Position numbers and translations under genes: made by a program. Below the pieces are notes generated by a model. That model was given only the letters and a program-made list of their open reading frames with translations, made no database searches and was not told the DNA's origin. 41,337 bases of DNA from an uncultured Clostridia bacterium (lineage in GTDB: Bacteria; Bacillota; Clostridia; Oscillospirales; Ruminococcaceae): assembly GCA_947631265.1 (NCBI GenBank), contig CANRKQ010000004.1, positions 1 to 41,337 on the forward strand, read 5' to 3'. Positions 10,025 to 19,288 of this stretch are shown one piece after another (within the stretch, counting starts at the first letter, position 1; each line of letters begins with the position of its first letter).

Positions 10025-10209
10025 AGCTAATCACCATTCCTTTTTGTATTTGTCAGGATTTTGTTTCTAAAGAGTTTATTTGTCACCGGTTTTTGTAAGT
10101 GGCGCGTAAATTGTTCTTGAATTTTATTTTGTCGGAATATTTTCGTTACGTTGTTTAAACATATATTATATACATATTCCCGGAAAAGAACAGGCTTATT
10201 CAAAATCAA

Positions 10210-10240
10210 AATTAAAAAGCCTGCCAGTTATCTGACAGGC
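10210..10240 (-). terminator. Terminator after hup (minus strand)
   Basis: Minus-strand reading GCCTGTCAG-ATAA-CTGGCAGGC followed by TTTTTAATTTT. Confidence 0.8.
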
Positions 10241-10253
10241 ATTTGTTTAATAA

Positions 10254-10529
10254 TTACTTAGCAACTGCATCTTTAAGAGCCTTGCCGGCTTTGAAAGCAG
10301 GAACCTTCTTTGCAGGAACATTGATTTTTTCCTTTGTCATAGGATTAATTGCAGTCTTAGCAGCTCTGTCACGAACCTCAAATGTACCAAATCCTACAAG
10401 AGAAATTTTTTCACCTTTCTTAAGCGATGTGGTAATAGCGTCAATAACTGTTGCCAATGCCTTTTCAGCATCTTTTTTTGAGTAGTCTCCCTTATCTGCG
10501 ATAAGGCTTACAAGCTCAGTCTTTGTCAT
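10254..10529 (-). CDS. hup: HU family DNA-binding protein
   Basis: MTKTELVSLIADKGDYSKKDAEKAL... GEKISLVGFGTFEVRDRAAKTAINPMTKEKI. Confidence 0.97.
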   Translation of the reverse strand: MTKTELVSLIADKGDYSKKDAEKALATVIDAITTSLKKGEKISLVGFGTFEVRDRAAKTAINPMTKEKINVPAKKVPAFKAGKALKDAVAK

Positions 10530-10647
10530 TTTGAATTTCCTCCTAATATCATTTGGCTAAAGCAGCCGTAAATTTATTTTGCTTAACGAACTTTTTTCGG
10601 TTAAGCTTTTTGCAAAGAAATTTAATTTAAATTTCTTATAGCTTTAT

Positions 10648-11445
10648 TTATTTGTCTGCCTTTGCTTTGTTCCAATAATAATCTAGCTTTTCCGGTGATA
10701 GATCCTGCATTTTCTCTTTATTTGCAGAAACCATCTTCTCTACCTTTTCAAAGCGTAATATAAATTTTTCGTTTGCCTGCGTTAAAAGCTCTTCAGCATT
10801 CAGATCAAGCTTTCTAGCAACATTGACAGCAGAGAAAATGACATCACCGAGTTCCTCAGAAATAAGCGCTGTGTCGTCAGATTTAATAGCTTTGGATAAC
10901 TCATCAACCTCATCTTCAAGCGATTTAAACGCGCTGTTAGCGTCCTTAAAATCCAAATTTGCTCTTGACGCACGTTTACCTAACTTTCCTGCTCTTAATA
11001 GCGCAGGGAAGACCCTAGGTACGCTTTTTAATGTATCGGCAAATGTTTTTTGTCCCTTTGTGTCTTTTTTAATGCTGTCCCAGTTTTTCAAAACTTCATC
11101 TGAGCTTTCAACAGTAACCTCACCAAAAACGTGAGGATGGCGAATTATAAGTTTCTTACAGATGTCATCAGCTACGTCTGAAAAATCAAACGAATTTTTC
11201 TCCGTTTCAATCTGAGAGTGAAATACAACCTGCAAAAGAACATCGCCTAGCTCTTCTCTGAGCATATCTTCGCTGTCAAAGTCTATAGCCTCTATCACTT
11301 CATAGACCTCTTCAAGAAAATCCATACGAATAGATTTATGAGTTTGCTCCTTATCCCAAGGACAGCCGTTTTCACTTCTGAGAAGTCTCACGATTTCAAT
11401 TAGGTCGTCAATGTTATATCTTTCTTTAAAATTGAAATTGACCAT
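10648..11445 (-). CDS. mazG: Nucleoside triphosphate pyrophosphohydrolase MazG
   Basis: RSENGCPWDKEQTHKSIRMDFLEEVYEVIEAID and EELGDVLLQVVFHS, duplicated MazG fold. Confidence 0.97.
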   Translation of the reverse strand: MVNFNFKERYNIDDLIEIVRLLRSENGCPWDKEQTHKSIRMDFLEEVYEVIEAIDFDSEDMLREELGDVLLQVVFHSQIETEKNSFDFSDVADDICKKLIIRHPHVFGEVTVESSDEVLKNWDSIKKDTKGQKTFADTLKSVPRVFPALLRAGKLGKRASRANLDFKDANSAFKSLEDEVDELSKAIKSDDTALISEELGDVIFSAVNVARKLDLNAEELLTQANEKFILRFEKVEKMVSANKEKMQDLSPEKLDYYWNKAKADK

Positions 11446-11675
11446 GCGTAAAACAACTCCGAAATTTGTTTAAAAATTTGCAAAACATTATATATTGCTT
11501 TTGTCATAATTAATTATTTTGCAGATACAACATTAATTATAAAATTAAATAAATTAAATCGCCCATTGCTGATAAAAAATGCAATAAACCTCATCAAACC
11601 TATTGAAACTGGGATTTGCATAATTTACATTACTTAATAATAATACCCTAATTTGTCTTTAATTTCAAGAGCTTT

Positions 11676-13370
11676 TTAAATATTTGTATTAGAAAATAGG
11701 CTTTTTATAGTATTTTTGTTGAAAACCGACAATAAACACATAAATAAAATGTACATAATGCTACCAAAAACTATGGAAATTAATAGAGAAATGATCTGAT
11801 TTTGATGTTCGTTGACAATAATAAAGCTTAACAATATAACAATTGTTGATAAAATTCCTGCAAACAGCGGTTTAATTACTGTAGTAATAAAATCAATTTT
11901 AACTTCTGTGTACTTTACAAAAGAACGAACTGCACATATACCAATAAACATATAGCTGACGCTTGTTGATATTGCAGCGCCGTTTATATTAAGTCTTTCA
12001 ACGCTTATTAGGATTATATTCAGTATTAGCTTTATTACCAGACCTCCCGTTAGAATTTTAAGTGGTGCTTTTACGTTACCTACGGCCTGTAGCAGCGAGA
12101 ACATTGTAACCGTTATTGATATAAAAATCATACCTACGCAAAGGTACATCAGAGGCTGAACAGTTATAGAAACCTCCAGAGGTCTTGTGCTGAAAAATAG
12201 AGATAATACAGGCTTACTAAGAATTATAAGCCCTAGCGAACAGGGCATTGCAATAAAGTTGGTAGAGAAAAGAGCTGCATTTACGCTTTTAGTAAGCGCT
12301 GTCATATTTTTTTTAGAATAGCAGGTAGCTACGTTAGCAAAAGAGCTTTTTCCGAAAATGCTTGTCAATGACGGAATTAAACCGAATATTGTCAAAGCAA
12401 GTCCAACAAAAGAACCGTAAACAAAGCTTGGAATGTCATTTTTGTCAATCTGGCTGCCAATAATTTTAAATAAGCCTATATTGCTGTTTTTATCTAAAAG
12501 CCTTTTAATAAGAGTCGGTATTGTTGCGAGGTCAATCATTGAGATTATTGTTGTTATTACCGAGCTTATTGCAATCGGAAATGCCAGAGATAATACTGAC
12601 TTGAATATGGTTCTCATTCTGTCTGTTACAACGTCGCTTGCTATCATTTTTTTTGTAATTCCGTCACCGTATATTCTTGAGCGCAGTGCGCAGTATATTG
12701 CCGCAATAAGAGTTGATAGGGTAACTCCGAACAGCGAAAATGCAGATATGTATGGGGTAGCGGCGCTTAGAATATCTTCAGGATTTTTTACAGCCTGCCC
12801 GAATACCGTGCCGTTTTTCAAAAAACTACGATTGGCTATAAAAATTGCAAGATATGCTCCGCCCAGACCAAGCACAACTCTTAGTATGGATTCTATTATT
12901 TCTGAAACCGCAGTAGGAATCATATTCCTCAGACCCTCGTAATAGCCTCTGTATACTGACATAATGCTGCCCACGAGAATACTGGGAGCAATCGCTATGA
13001 CGCACAAATAAGCCTTGCTGTCGCCTGAAATGTATTTAGAAATAGGATATGAGAGAAAAATCATCAGAAGAGACGCTAATAACGAAATAAAAGAAAATCC
13101 TATCAGTGATACGTGCTTTATTCGTCTTATGTTTTTATATCGTTCAAAAGCGTAGCTTTCGGCTACAACCATCGACATTGCTGACGGTATACCGCTTGCT
13201 GCAATGGCATACAGGGGCATAAAAACTGTATAGGCTGATGAGTAATATCCCATACCGGTTCCGCCTAATATGTTGGTAAGGGGAATCCTGTAAATCATTC
13301 CCAAAGCCTTTGTAATTAACATAGTTATTCCGAGAATAAACGAACCCATTAAAAAACCTTGTTTTTTCAA
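11676..13370 (-). CDS. Polysaccharide flippase family protein (SpoVB/YabM-like, MOP superfamily)
   Basis: Polytopic membrane protein, MKKQGFLMGSFILGITMLITKALGMIYRIPLTNILGGTGMGYYSSAY; next to mazG. Confidence 0.88.
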   Translation of the reverse strand: MKKQGFLMGSFILGITMLITKALGMIYRIPLTNILGGTGMGYYSSAYTVFMPLYAIAASGIPSAMSMVVAESYAFERYKNIRRIKHVSLIGFSFISLLASLLMIFLSYPISKYISGDSKAYLCVIAIAPSILVGSIMSVYRGYYEGLRNMIPTAVSEIIESILRVVLGLGGAYLAIFIANRSFLKNGTVFGQAVKNPEDILSAATPYISAFSLFGVTLSTLIAAIYCALRSRIYGDGITKKMIASDVVTDRMRTIFKSVLSLAFPIAISSVITTIISMIDLATIPTLIKRLLDKNSNIGLFKIIGSQIDKNDIPSFVYGSFVGLALTIFGLIPSLTSIFGKSSFANVATCYSKKNMTALTKSVNAALFSTNFIAMPCSLGLIILSKPVLSLFFSTRPLEVSITVQPLMYLCVGMIFISITVTMFSLLQAVGNVKAPLKILTGGLVIKLILNIILISVERLNINGAAISTSVSYMFIGICAVRSFVKYTEVKIDFITTVIKPLFAGILSTIVILLSFIIVNEHQNQIISLLISIVFGSIMYILFMCLLSVFNKNTIKSLFSNTNI

Positions 13371-13456
13371 TTAAATTCTCCTTTGACAATTAGCATAAAT
13401 GTTAAGCAATTATTAAAAACCGTAGTAATTGACTTTAAATTCTTGTATTTTTTTGA

Positions 13457-13996
13457 CTAATGGTATATAATACTAACAGTAAGAGAACTCATAATGAAAC
13501 CTACTAAATCTGCAAACAGACAATAAAATACTATTTTCTTCGTAGGCTTAATTTTGCAGGCGGCATAATATACTGACAGCGTGTAAAAGGTAGTTTCTGT
13601 CGAGCCCATTAAAACGCTTGCCACACGTCCGGCAAACCCGTCGGGGGAGTTTTCTGATAGTATTGAATCAAACATACTCAATGCGCCGCTTCCCGAAAGA
13701 GGACGTAATATAGCAAGCGGAATACATTCATCTGGAAAACCGAGAAATGAAGTGATTGGCGATATTAGCTTTGTTAACAGGTCAATTCCGCCTGATGAAC
13801 TGAACATTCCGATGGAGACCATCAGCAATAAAACCGATGGAAAGATTTCTACAGATGTTTTAAGATTGCTTATTGCACCCTTTATAAAGGAATCTATAAC
13901 GTTTACTTTTTTAATGTATCCGTAGACTAATATAAAGACTATAATTAACGGAAGTATTATATCAGAGAATTTTAATCCCGAAATAAAATCACTCAT
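13457..13996 (-). CDS. spmB: Spore maturation protein B (nucleoside recognition domain)
   Basis: IFPSVLLLMVSIGMFSSSGGIDLL, LRPLSGSGALSMFDSIL, MGSTETTFYTLSVYYAA. Confidence 0.9.
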   Translation of the reverse strand: MSDFISGLKFSDIILPLIIVFILVYGYIKKVNVIDSFIKGAISNLKTSVEIFPSVLLLMVSIGMFSSSGGIDLLTKLISPITSFLGFPDECIPLAILRPLSGSGALSMFDSILSENSPDGFAGRVASVLMGSTETTFYTLSVYYAACKIKPTKKIVFYCLFADLVGFIMSSLTVSIIYH

Positions 13997-14579
13997 TTGT
14001 TTTTCTCTTTCTGTTTTTCCACGTTATTTTTATGAGAACAACAGCACAGAAAAGCGATACAAAGGAAGAGATCAGTACAGCGGGAAGAATATCCATAGGA
14101 TTTTTTGAACCGTGTGAAAACCTTAGTGCGGCGATCGTAGACGGTATAAGCTGTATTGACGCCGTATTAAGAAGAGTAAATAAGGCTATATTTTCAGACG
14201 GATAAGCTTTAACATTGTCCTCAATTTTTAATTCTTTCATAGCCTCAATACCAAGGGGAGTGGCGGCGTTTCCCAAACCCAGCAGGTTTGCTGTTACGTT
14301 CATTGTGATTGCTCTGTATGCTTTTGAGTTGAGATTTAATTTTGAAAATATTAATTTCAACACAGGTTTTAGAACAGAGGATATTTTTTCATCAAGCTTT
14401 GATTCCCTTACAATATTCATAAGTCCGCCCCAAAGCGCCATAGTACCTGCAATTGATAGAAGAAACTGTATAGATTTATCACAGTTATCCATAACAGAAT
14501 ATGTAATATTGTTTAAACTATTATTATATAATCCCATAATTATGGATATTATAGTAATGATTACTATAATTGTAGACAT
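13989..14579 (-). CDS. spmA: Spore maturation protein A (nucleoside recognition domain)
   Basis: GTMALWGGLMNIVRESKLDEKISSVLKPVLKLIF, MNVTANLLGLGNAATPLGIEAM; overlaps spmB. Confidence 0.9.
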   Translation of the reverse strand: MSTIIVIITIISIIMGLYNNSLNNITYSVMDNCDKSIQFLLSIAGTMALWGGLMNIVRESKLDEKISSVLKPVLKLIFSKLNLNSKAYRAITMNVTANLLGLGNAATPLGIEAMKELKIEDNVKAYPSENIALFTLLNTASIQLIPSTIAALRFSHGSKNPMDILPAVLISSFVSLFCAVVLIKITWKNRKRKTNE

Positions 14580-14625
14580 AAAATGTACCCCTCGTTAATA
14601 GTTATAATCATTTTTATAATCTTGC

Positions 14626-14653
14626 TTGACAAAAATTTGTATTATGGTAAAAT
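14626..14653 (+). promoter_or_regulatory. Promoter for the abrB-family gene and its leader
   Basis: TTGACA - 16 nt - TAAAAT in the spmA/abrB divergent intergenic region. Confidence 0.65.
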
Positions 14654-14659
14654 TAAATA

Positions 14660-14845
14660 TAGGTTAAATAAAATATAAAAGACATATGTTACTGCCTCTG
14701 GGCTGGCTCTGATTAGTCTTTCAGCGGGGGAGAGATCCTTAACTGAAATCTTTGAACTGGGTCGTTGTTAGTTTGTTAAATAACGGGGCGACGCCCCTTA
14801 TTATAGATAGTTTGGATGTTATTATTTTGAATTTAGGAGGAAAGA
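14660..14845 (+). ncRNA. Candidate structured leader RNA / ncRNA upstream of the AbrB-family gene (class unknown)
   Basis: ~190 nt between promoter and ATG; GC-rich island in AT-rich DNA; hairpin AATAA-C-GGGGC-GAC-GCCCC-TTATT (14779-14802) and complementary TTTCAG (14719-14724)/CTGAAA (14743-14748). Confidence 0.45.
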
Positions 14846-14849
14846 ACAA

Positions 14850-15089
14850 ATGAAATCAACCGGAATTGTAAGGCCACTTGATGAGCTTGGAAGGATTGTA
14901 ATTCCAATTGAACTGAGAAGGACATATGACATTGGTCCTAAGGATGCACTGGAGATTTATGTTGACGGTGATAAGATCATTCTTAAGAAGTTCCAGCGTT
15001 CATGTACTTTTTGCGGTAACAAGGATGGAGTTGCAGAATTCAAAGGCAAATTTGTTTGTGCCGACTGCGTCAAAGAGCTGACAAAATAA
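14850..15089 (+). CDS. AbrB/SpoVT-family transition-state regulator with C-terminal CxxC...CxxC segment
   Basis: MKSTGIVRPLDELGRIVIPIELRRTYDIGPKDALEIYVDGDKIILKKF then CTFCGN...CADC; RBS TAGGAGG. Confidence 0.93.
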   Translation: MKSTGIVRPLDELGRIVIPIELRRTYDIGPKDALEIYVDGDKIILKKFQRSCTFCGNKDGVAEFKGKFVCADCVKELTK

Positions 15090-15108
15090 TAAAGACATAA
15101 TTTTAAGA

Positions 15109-15158
15109 AGAGATAGCTTTTACTAGGGATTACCTTTCAGTATAAGCTGTCTCTTTTT
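15109..15158 (+). terminator. Terminator after the abrB-family gene
   Basis: AGAGATAGCTTTTACT ... AGTATAAGCTGTCTCTTTTT. Confidence 0.8.
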
Positions 15159-15261
15159 ATTTTATTACCTGTTTTTATTCTTTAGAACATAATAAACATA
15201 TTAGTTGAATTAGCGTAAAGTCTCTTAGAATTTTAATTAAAAGTATTAGGTCTGGCTTTTT

Positions 15262-15300
15262 TTTAATTCAAAAAGCCCCTCAGAAATTTCTGAGGGGCTT
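15262..15300 (-). terminator. Terminator after the GH25-like gene (minus strand)
   Basis: Perfect palindrome AAGCCCCTCAGAAATTTCTGAGGGGCTT; minus strand continues into TTT. Confidence 0.85.
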
Positions 15301-15303
15301 GCT

Positions 15304-16167
15304 TTATCTGTACTGAAGTTTTATAAAATCCTGTTTAGAGCCGTTAAATGCGCTCAAATTAATATAGTTGCTTGAGTTTGAAATACCATTAAGCTTTCCT
15401 CTTGGACTATAGCACCAAAGGCTCCAGCTAATTGAATCCGGCTTTGAGAACAGGTCTACAATCCAAAGCTTAAAGCCTGAAAAGTCATCTTGCAGATAAT
15501 CCTTATAGAATTTATCTCCCGTTATTATGATTGGATTAACGCCGTATTCACCTTTGACGGCTTTGCAGAATTTTTTTAGCTCTCTTACAACGGTATCTTT
15601 ATCGGGCGAGTATGCCAAAGACAATCCGTTTTTTGTTACCTCAACTGCGGGATACAGTCTGTATCCGCTGTTTGCAATTTTTCCTACTGTTTTTATAAAG
15701 TTTTCAGCCTGAGTTTTACCGTCATCGTAAAATGAAAACTTGTGATAGGCGCCGGTTTTGACTGTGCTGTCTTTTGAATTATCCCACGATGCTTTGAACT
15801 GCTCATCTACAAGACTTTCTCCCTCGCTTGCCCTAAGGTATGCAAAGGAGATGTTCTCCATCTCAAGCGCATTGAAGTTAATTACTCCCTGAAGTGCCGA
15901 AACTGTTATGCCCTGAACAGGATACTCCTTTCGGGTAGGGGAGTTGAACCAAATTTTTCCTGTATAGAGAAGTACTGATAAATCGATTACAATAGCGGCA
16001 ATTCCTAATGTAATAAGCCATAATACTAATCTTTTTCGCTTTTTGCGTTTGTTTCTTTTTTTATATGACCTCTTATCGGAATCATAGTCAAAGTCTGAAT
16101 CGTCATAATAATCAGGCTCATAATTATCATCGTAATAATTTTCTGAATAATTCAAAGTGTTTTTCAT
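15304..16167 (-). CDS. GH25 lysozyme-fold membrane-anchored protein, probably catalytically degenerate
   Basis: Acidic/basic cytoplasmic N-tail, one TM helix, then GH25-like GITVSALQGVINF, FAYLRASEG, GAYHKFSFYDDGKTQAENFI, LYPAVEV, WCYSPRGKLNGI, YINLSAFNG. Confidence 0.8.
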   Translation of the reverse strand: MKNTLNYSENYYDDNYEPDYYDDSDFDYDSDKRSYKKRNKRKKRKRLVLWLITLGIAAIVIDLSVLLYTGKIWFNSPTRKEYPVQGITVSALQGVINFNALEMENISFAYLRASEGESLVDEQFKASWDNSKDSTVKTGAYHKFSFYDDGKTQAENFIKTVGKIANSGYRLYPAVEVTKNGLSLAYSPDKDTVVRELKKFCKAVKGEYGVNPIIITGDKFYKDYLQDDFSGFKLWIVDLFSKPDSISWSLWCYSPRGKLNGISNSSNYINLSAFNGSKQDFIKLQYR

Positions 16168-16230
16168 AAGTCTGAGCCTTTCTTTTTGTTAAAGTGCAAG
16201 GGTTATGTAGATAAAAAGCTCATAAACCAA

Positions 16231-17334
16231 TTATTCTAGATAATCCTTAACCTTATTACTTCTGTTTGGGTGACGCAGCTTTCTAAGAGCCTTTGCCTCA
16301 ATTTGTCTTATACGTTCACGTGTAACATTAAATCTCTGACCTACTTCTTCTAAAGTCCTTGAACGGCCGTCCTCAAGACCAAACCTCAGTCTAAGCACCT
16401 TTTCTTCACGGTCGGTAAGGGTTGAAAGCACCTGATTAAGCTGTTCCTTTAAGAGCGTTCTTGAGGCTGCCTCTGCAGGAGCAGGCGCGTCGTCGTCAGG
16501 TATAAAATCGCCTAGATGAGAATCCTCTTCTTCTCCTATAGGCGTTTCTAGAGATACAGGATCCTGAGCAATTCTCATAATATCTCTTACACGTTCAACA
16601 GGCATATTAAGCTCCTCGGCTATTTCCTCCGAGCTTGGATCATGTCCGTTTCTGTGAAGCAGCTGAGATGATACTTTTTTTACCTTTGTAATTGTTTCAA
16701 CCATATGCACAGGAATTCTTATTGTTCTTGCTTGGTCTGCTATAGCTCTTGTTATTGCCTGTCTGATCCACCATGTTGCATAAGTTGAGAATTTGAATCC
16801 CTTTGTATAGTCAAACTTTTCAACAGCCTTAATTAGACCTAAGTTACCCTCCTGAATCAAATCAAGAAAACTCATACCGCGTCCGACATATCTTTTGGCT
16901 ATAGATACAACAAGACGCAAATTAGCTTCTGCAAGCTTTTTTCTTGCCTCTGTGGCCTTTTCCTCATCAGAACTGCCCATTTGCTCAGCTAGCTGAATTT
17001 CGTCCTCTGCGGTAAGCAGGGGAACTCTACCAATTTCCTTAAGATAAATTTTAACAGGATCATCTATGGAAATTCCCTCTGTTGAGATTGATATATCAAC
17101 TGAATCCTCAGAACTTTCTTCATCGCTTGCAGTAATATCCAATGTTTCATCAGGAGATATGTCGTCGATTATTTCGATATTTAGAGCGGCACAGTTGTCA
17201 TAAAACGCGTCCATTTGCTCAACGTCGTAATCCAGCTTTTCCAAAGCGTCCGTTATATCTTTGGTTGAAAGCATTCCTGTGGACTTTCCTTTATCCATAA
17301 GGTTCTCTAAAATTAATTTTTTATCTACTGTCAT
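16231..17334 (-). CDS. rpoD: RNA polymerase primary sigma factor (sigma-70/sigma-A)
   Basis: Region 2 [46 protein letters not shown]; region 4 [30 protein letters not shown]. Start MTVDKK at 17334 fits the GGAG RBS better than 17349. Confidence 0.97.
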   Translation of the reverse strand: MTVDKKLILENLMDKGKSTGMLSTKDITDALEKLDYDVEQMDAFYDNCAALNIEIIDDISPDETLDITASDEESSEDSVDISISTEGISIDDPVKIYLKEIGRVPLLTAEDEIQLAEQMGSSDEEKATEARKKLAEANLRLVVSIAKRYVGRGMSFLDLIQEGNLGLIKAVEKFDYTKGFKFSTYATWWIRQAITRAIADQARTIRIPVHMVETITKVKKVSSQLLHRNGHDPSSEEIAEELNMPVERVRDIMRIAQDPVSLETPIGEEEDSHLGDFIPDDDAPAPAEAASRTLLKEQLNQVLSTLTDREEKVLRLRFGLEDGRSRTLEEVGQRFNVTRERIRQIEAKALRKLRHPNRSNKVKDYLE

Positions 17335-17377
17335 ACTAAAAATCTCCAATCAAAATAAATATTTATATAAAAATCCT

Positions 17378-19147
17378 TTATGATTTTTCATTCCTCATTC
17401 GCTCTGTAAACCTGAGCAGCAGTTCGTCAGATACATCTTCATTAGATTGCTGATTAATATTATTATGCGAATTTAGTACGTTTATATAATCCGTTAATAC
17501 TTGTTTGTCAACAGGAATTTCTCGACGTCTGCCGATAATATTTGCTACATTTCCCATTTCATCGGGGGAAAATTCGCTGTTGAATGACGAAAGAGAAAAA
17601 TCAAGGTCGTTTTTTATCTTAAAAAGAAGGCTTAAATAAATGCGTTTATTGACGTTTGTTACAAAGCTTTCAGAAGGTAATATTTCGCTTATAAAGTCTG
17701 CCTTATCCGGATTATTATAGAGATAATACAAAATTCCTTCCTCGCATTTTACTTCTTTATTGAACGCTGATGTCGCACGAGCAGCATCACTTGCAGGGGA
17801 AACCGTATTCCGGTAAAGCTGCTGCCATTGCTTTCGTCTGCCGGAGTTTTGACGTCTTTTGATCCTTGTTTCCACCTCGCGAAAGGCATTTTCTTCAGAA
17901 AGATTCATTCTTCTCACAAAGCTTTTTATAAACACCTCGCGGTCAATATCATTTTCAATTTCTGACAAGATGTCATAGCACTTTTTTATATATTCAATTC
18001 GGTCCACATCGCTGTTTTCAATATCAAGACCGACCTTCGCCTTGTTCAATTCAAATTCTACGGCGTTATCTGATTTATCAATAAGAAGTTTAAATCTTGT
18101 AGCTCCGAATTTCTTTATATACTCGTCGGGATCCTTAGCGCCCTCCATTTTTATTATCCTTGTCTGTAGTCCTACCTCGGACAAAAGATCTATCGCTTTT
18201 TTTGACGCTTTCTGACCTGCCTCATCGGAATCGTAGCATATTACTACCTCTTTACAGTATTGAGACATAAGCCTTGCGTGCTCTGGTGTTATAGCCGTTC
18301 CGCAGGTTGCAACCGTATTTTCAAAGCCTGACTGATTCATAGAAATAACATCCATATTTCCCTCACAGAGCAGCAGTTGCTTTTTCTTTACAGCAGATTC
18401 CTTTGCAAAGTTAAGCGAGAATAGCGTTTTGTTCTTTTTAAAAACAATGGTTTCTCTTGAGTTCAGGTATTTCCTTGTGTCCTCGGGATCAAGAGTTCTT
18501 CCGCCGAAAGCAATTACATTTCCCCTTAAATCGAAAAAAGGGAATATAACTCTGTTCTTAAAAAAGTCATATGTTCTGCCGCTCTGCGCACGTCCCAGAA
18601 GACTGGCGGCAATCAACTCGTTTTCATAAAAGCCTTTGGAGAGCATATAGTCCTTCAGGCTTGTCCATTTGTTTTCAGCAAAACCAAGACCGTATTTCTG
18701 AATTGTTTCAGGCTTAAGACCTCTGCCTATGAGATATTTAAGCCCTGTTCTTCCGGCAGGCGAGCGGAGGTTGTTGAAAAAAAATCTTGCAGCCTCCCGG
18801 TTTATTTCATAAAGTCTCTGCTTTTTTCTTACTGAATCATCGTTTCCTGATGCGTCCTCAGGCAGAGGTATTCCGCTGCGTTCTGCCAGCAGCTTAACAG
18901 CCTCTAAGTAATCGAGGTTTTCTATTTTCATTATAAAGGTTATTACATCGCCTCCTGCGCCGCAGCCAAAGCAATAAAAGCTCTGCGTATCGGTATAAAT
19001 AGTGCAGGACGCTGTTTTTTCAGAGTGAAAAGGGCATAAGCATTTTGAAACCGAACCTGCTCTTTTTATCTGAACATAGGCGGACATTACATCATCTATT
19101 CTGTTAGCGTCTTTAATTCTTTCCAAAAAGTCAGCAGGAAAAGGCAT
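17378..19147 (-). CDS. dnaG: DNA primase
   Basis: Zinc-binding CLCPFHSEKTASCTIYTDTQSFYCFGCGAGGDVITF, TOPRIM LLLCEGNMDVISMNQSG; upstream of rpoD. Confidence 0.98.
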   Translation of the reverse strand: MPFPADFLERIKDANRIDDVMSAYVQIKRAGSVSKCLCPFHSEKTASCTIYTDTQSFYCFGCGAGGDVITFIMKIENLDYLEAVKLLAERSGIPLPEDASGNDDSVRKKQRLYEINREAARFFFNNLRSPAGRTGLKYLIGRGLKPETIQKYGLGFAENKWTSLKDYMLSKGFYENELIAASLLGRAQSGRTYDFFKNRVIFPFFDLRGNVIAFGGRTLDPEDTRKYLNSRETIVFKKNKTLFSLNFAKESAVKKKQLLLCEGNMDVISMNQSGFENTVATCGTAITPEHARLMSQYCKEVVICYDSDEAGQKASKKAIDLLSEVGLQTRIIKMEGAKDPDEYIKKFGATRFKLLIDKSDNAVEFELNKAKVGLDIENSDVDRIEYIKKCYDILSEIENDIDREVFIKSFVRRMNLSEENAFREVETRIKRRQNSGRRKQWQQLYRNTVSPASDAARATSAFNKEVKCEEGILYYLYNNPDKADFISEILPSESFVTNVNKRIYLSLLFKIKNDLDFSLSSFNSEFSPDEMGNVANIIGRRREIPVDKQVLTDYINVLNSHNNINQQSNEDVSDELLLRFTERMRNEKS

Positions 19148-19288
19148 TTTTTCACATCCGTTCTGAAAATAGTAGATAAATTAACTGACGCTTATGTATA
19201 TTCATATTATCAGCTAATCTATACAGCTTTGTACAAAAGCTTATCTGTTAGCCTGCTAAAAGTGATTTGCATAGTAACTGCATTTAAC

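Noticed and set aside
12433-12942. 169-aa plus-strand ORF inside the spoVB-like gene
   Set aside because: Mirror frame of a membrane protein gene; no independent start signal.
14660-14845. Possible 6S RNA or known riboswitch upstream of abrB
   Set aside because: No convincing long closing stem with central bubble, and no recognised aptamer consensus by eye; needs cmscan.
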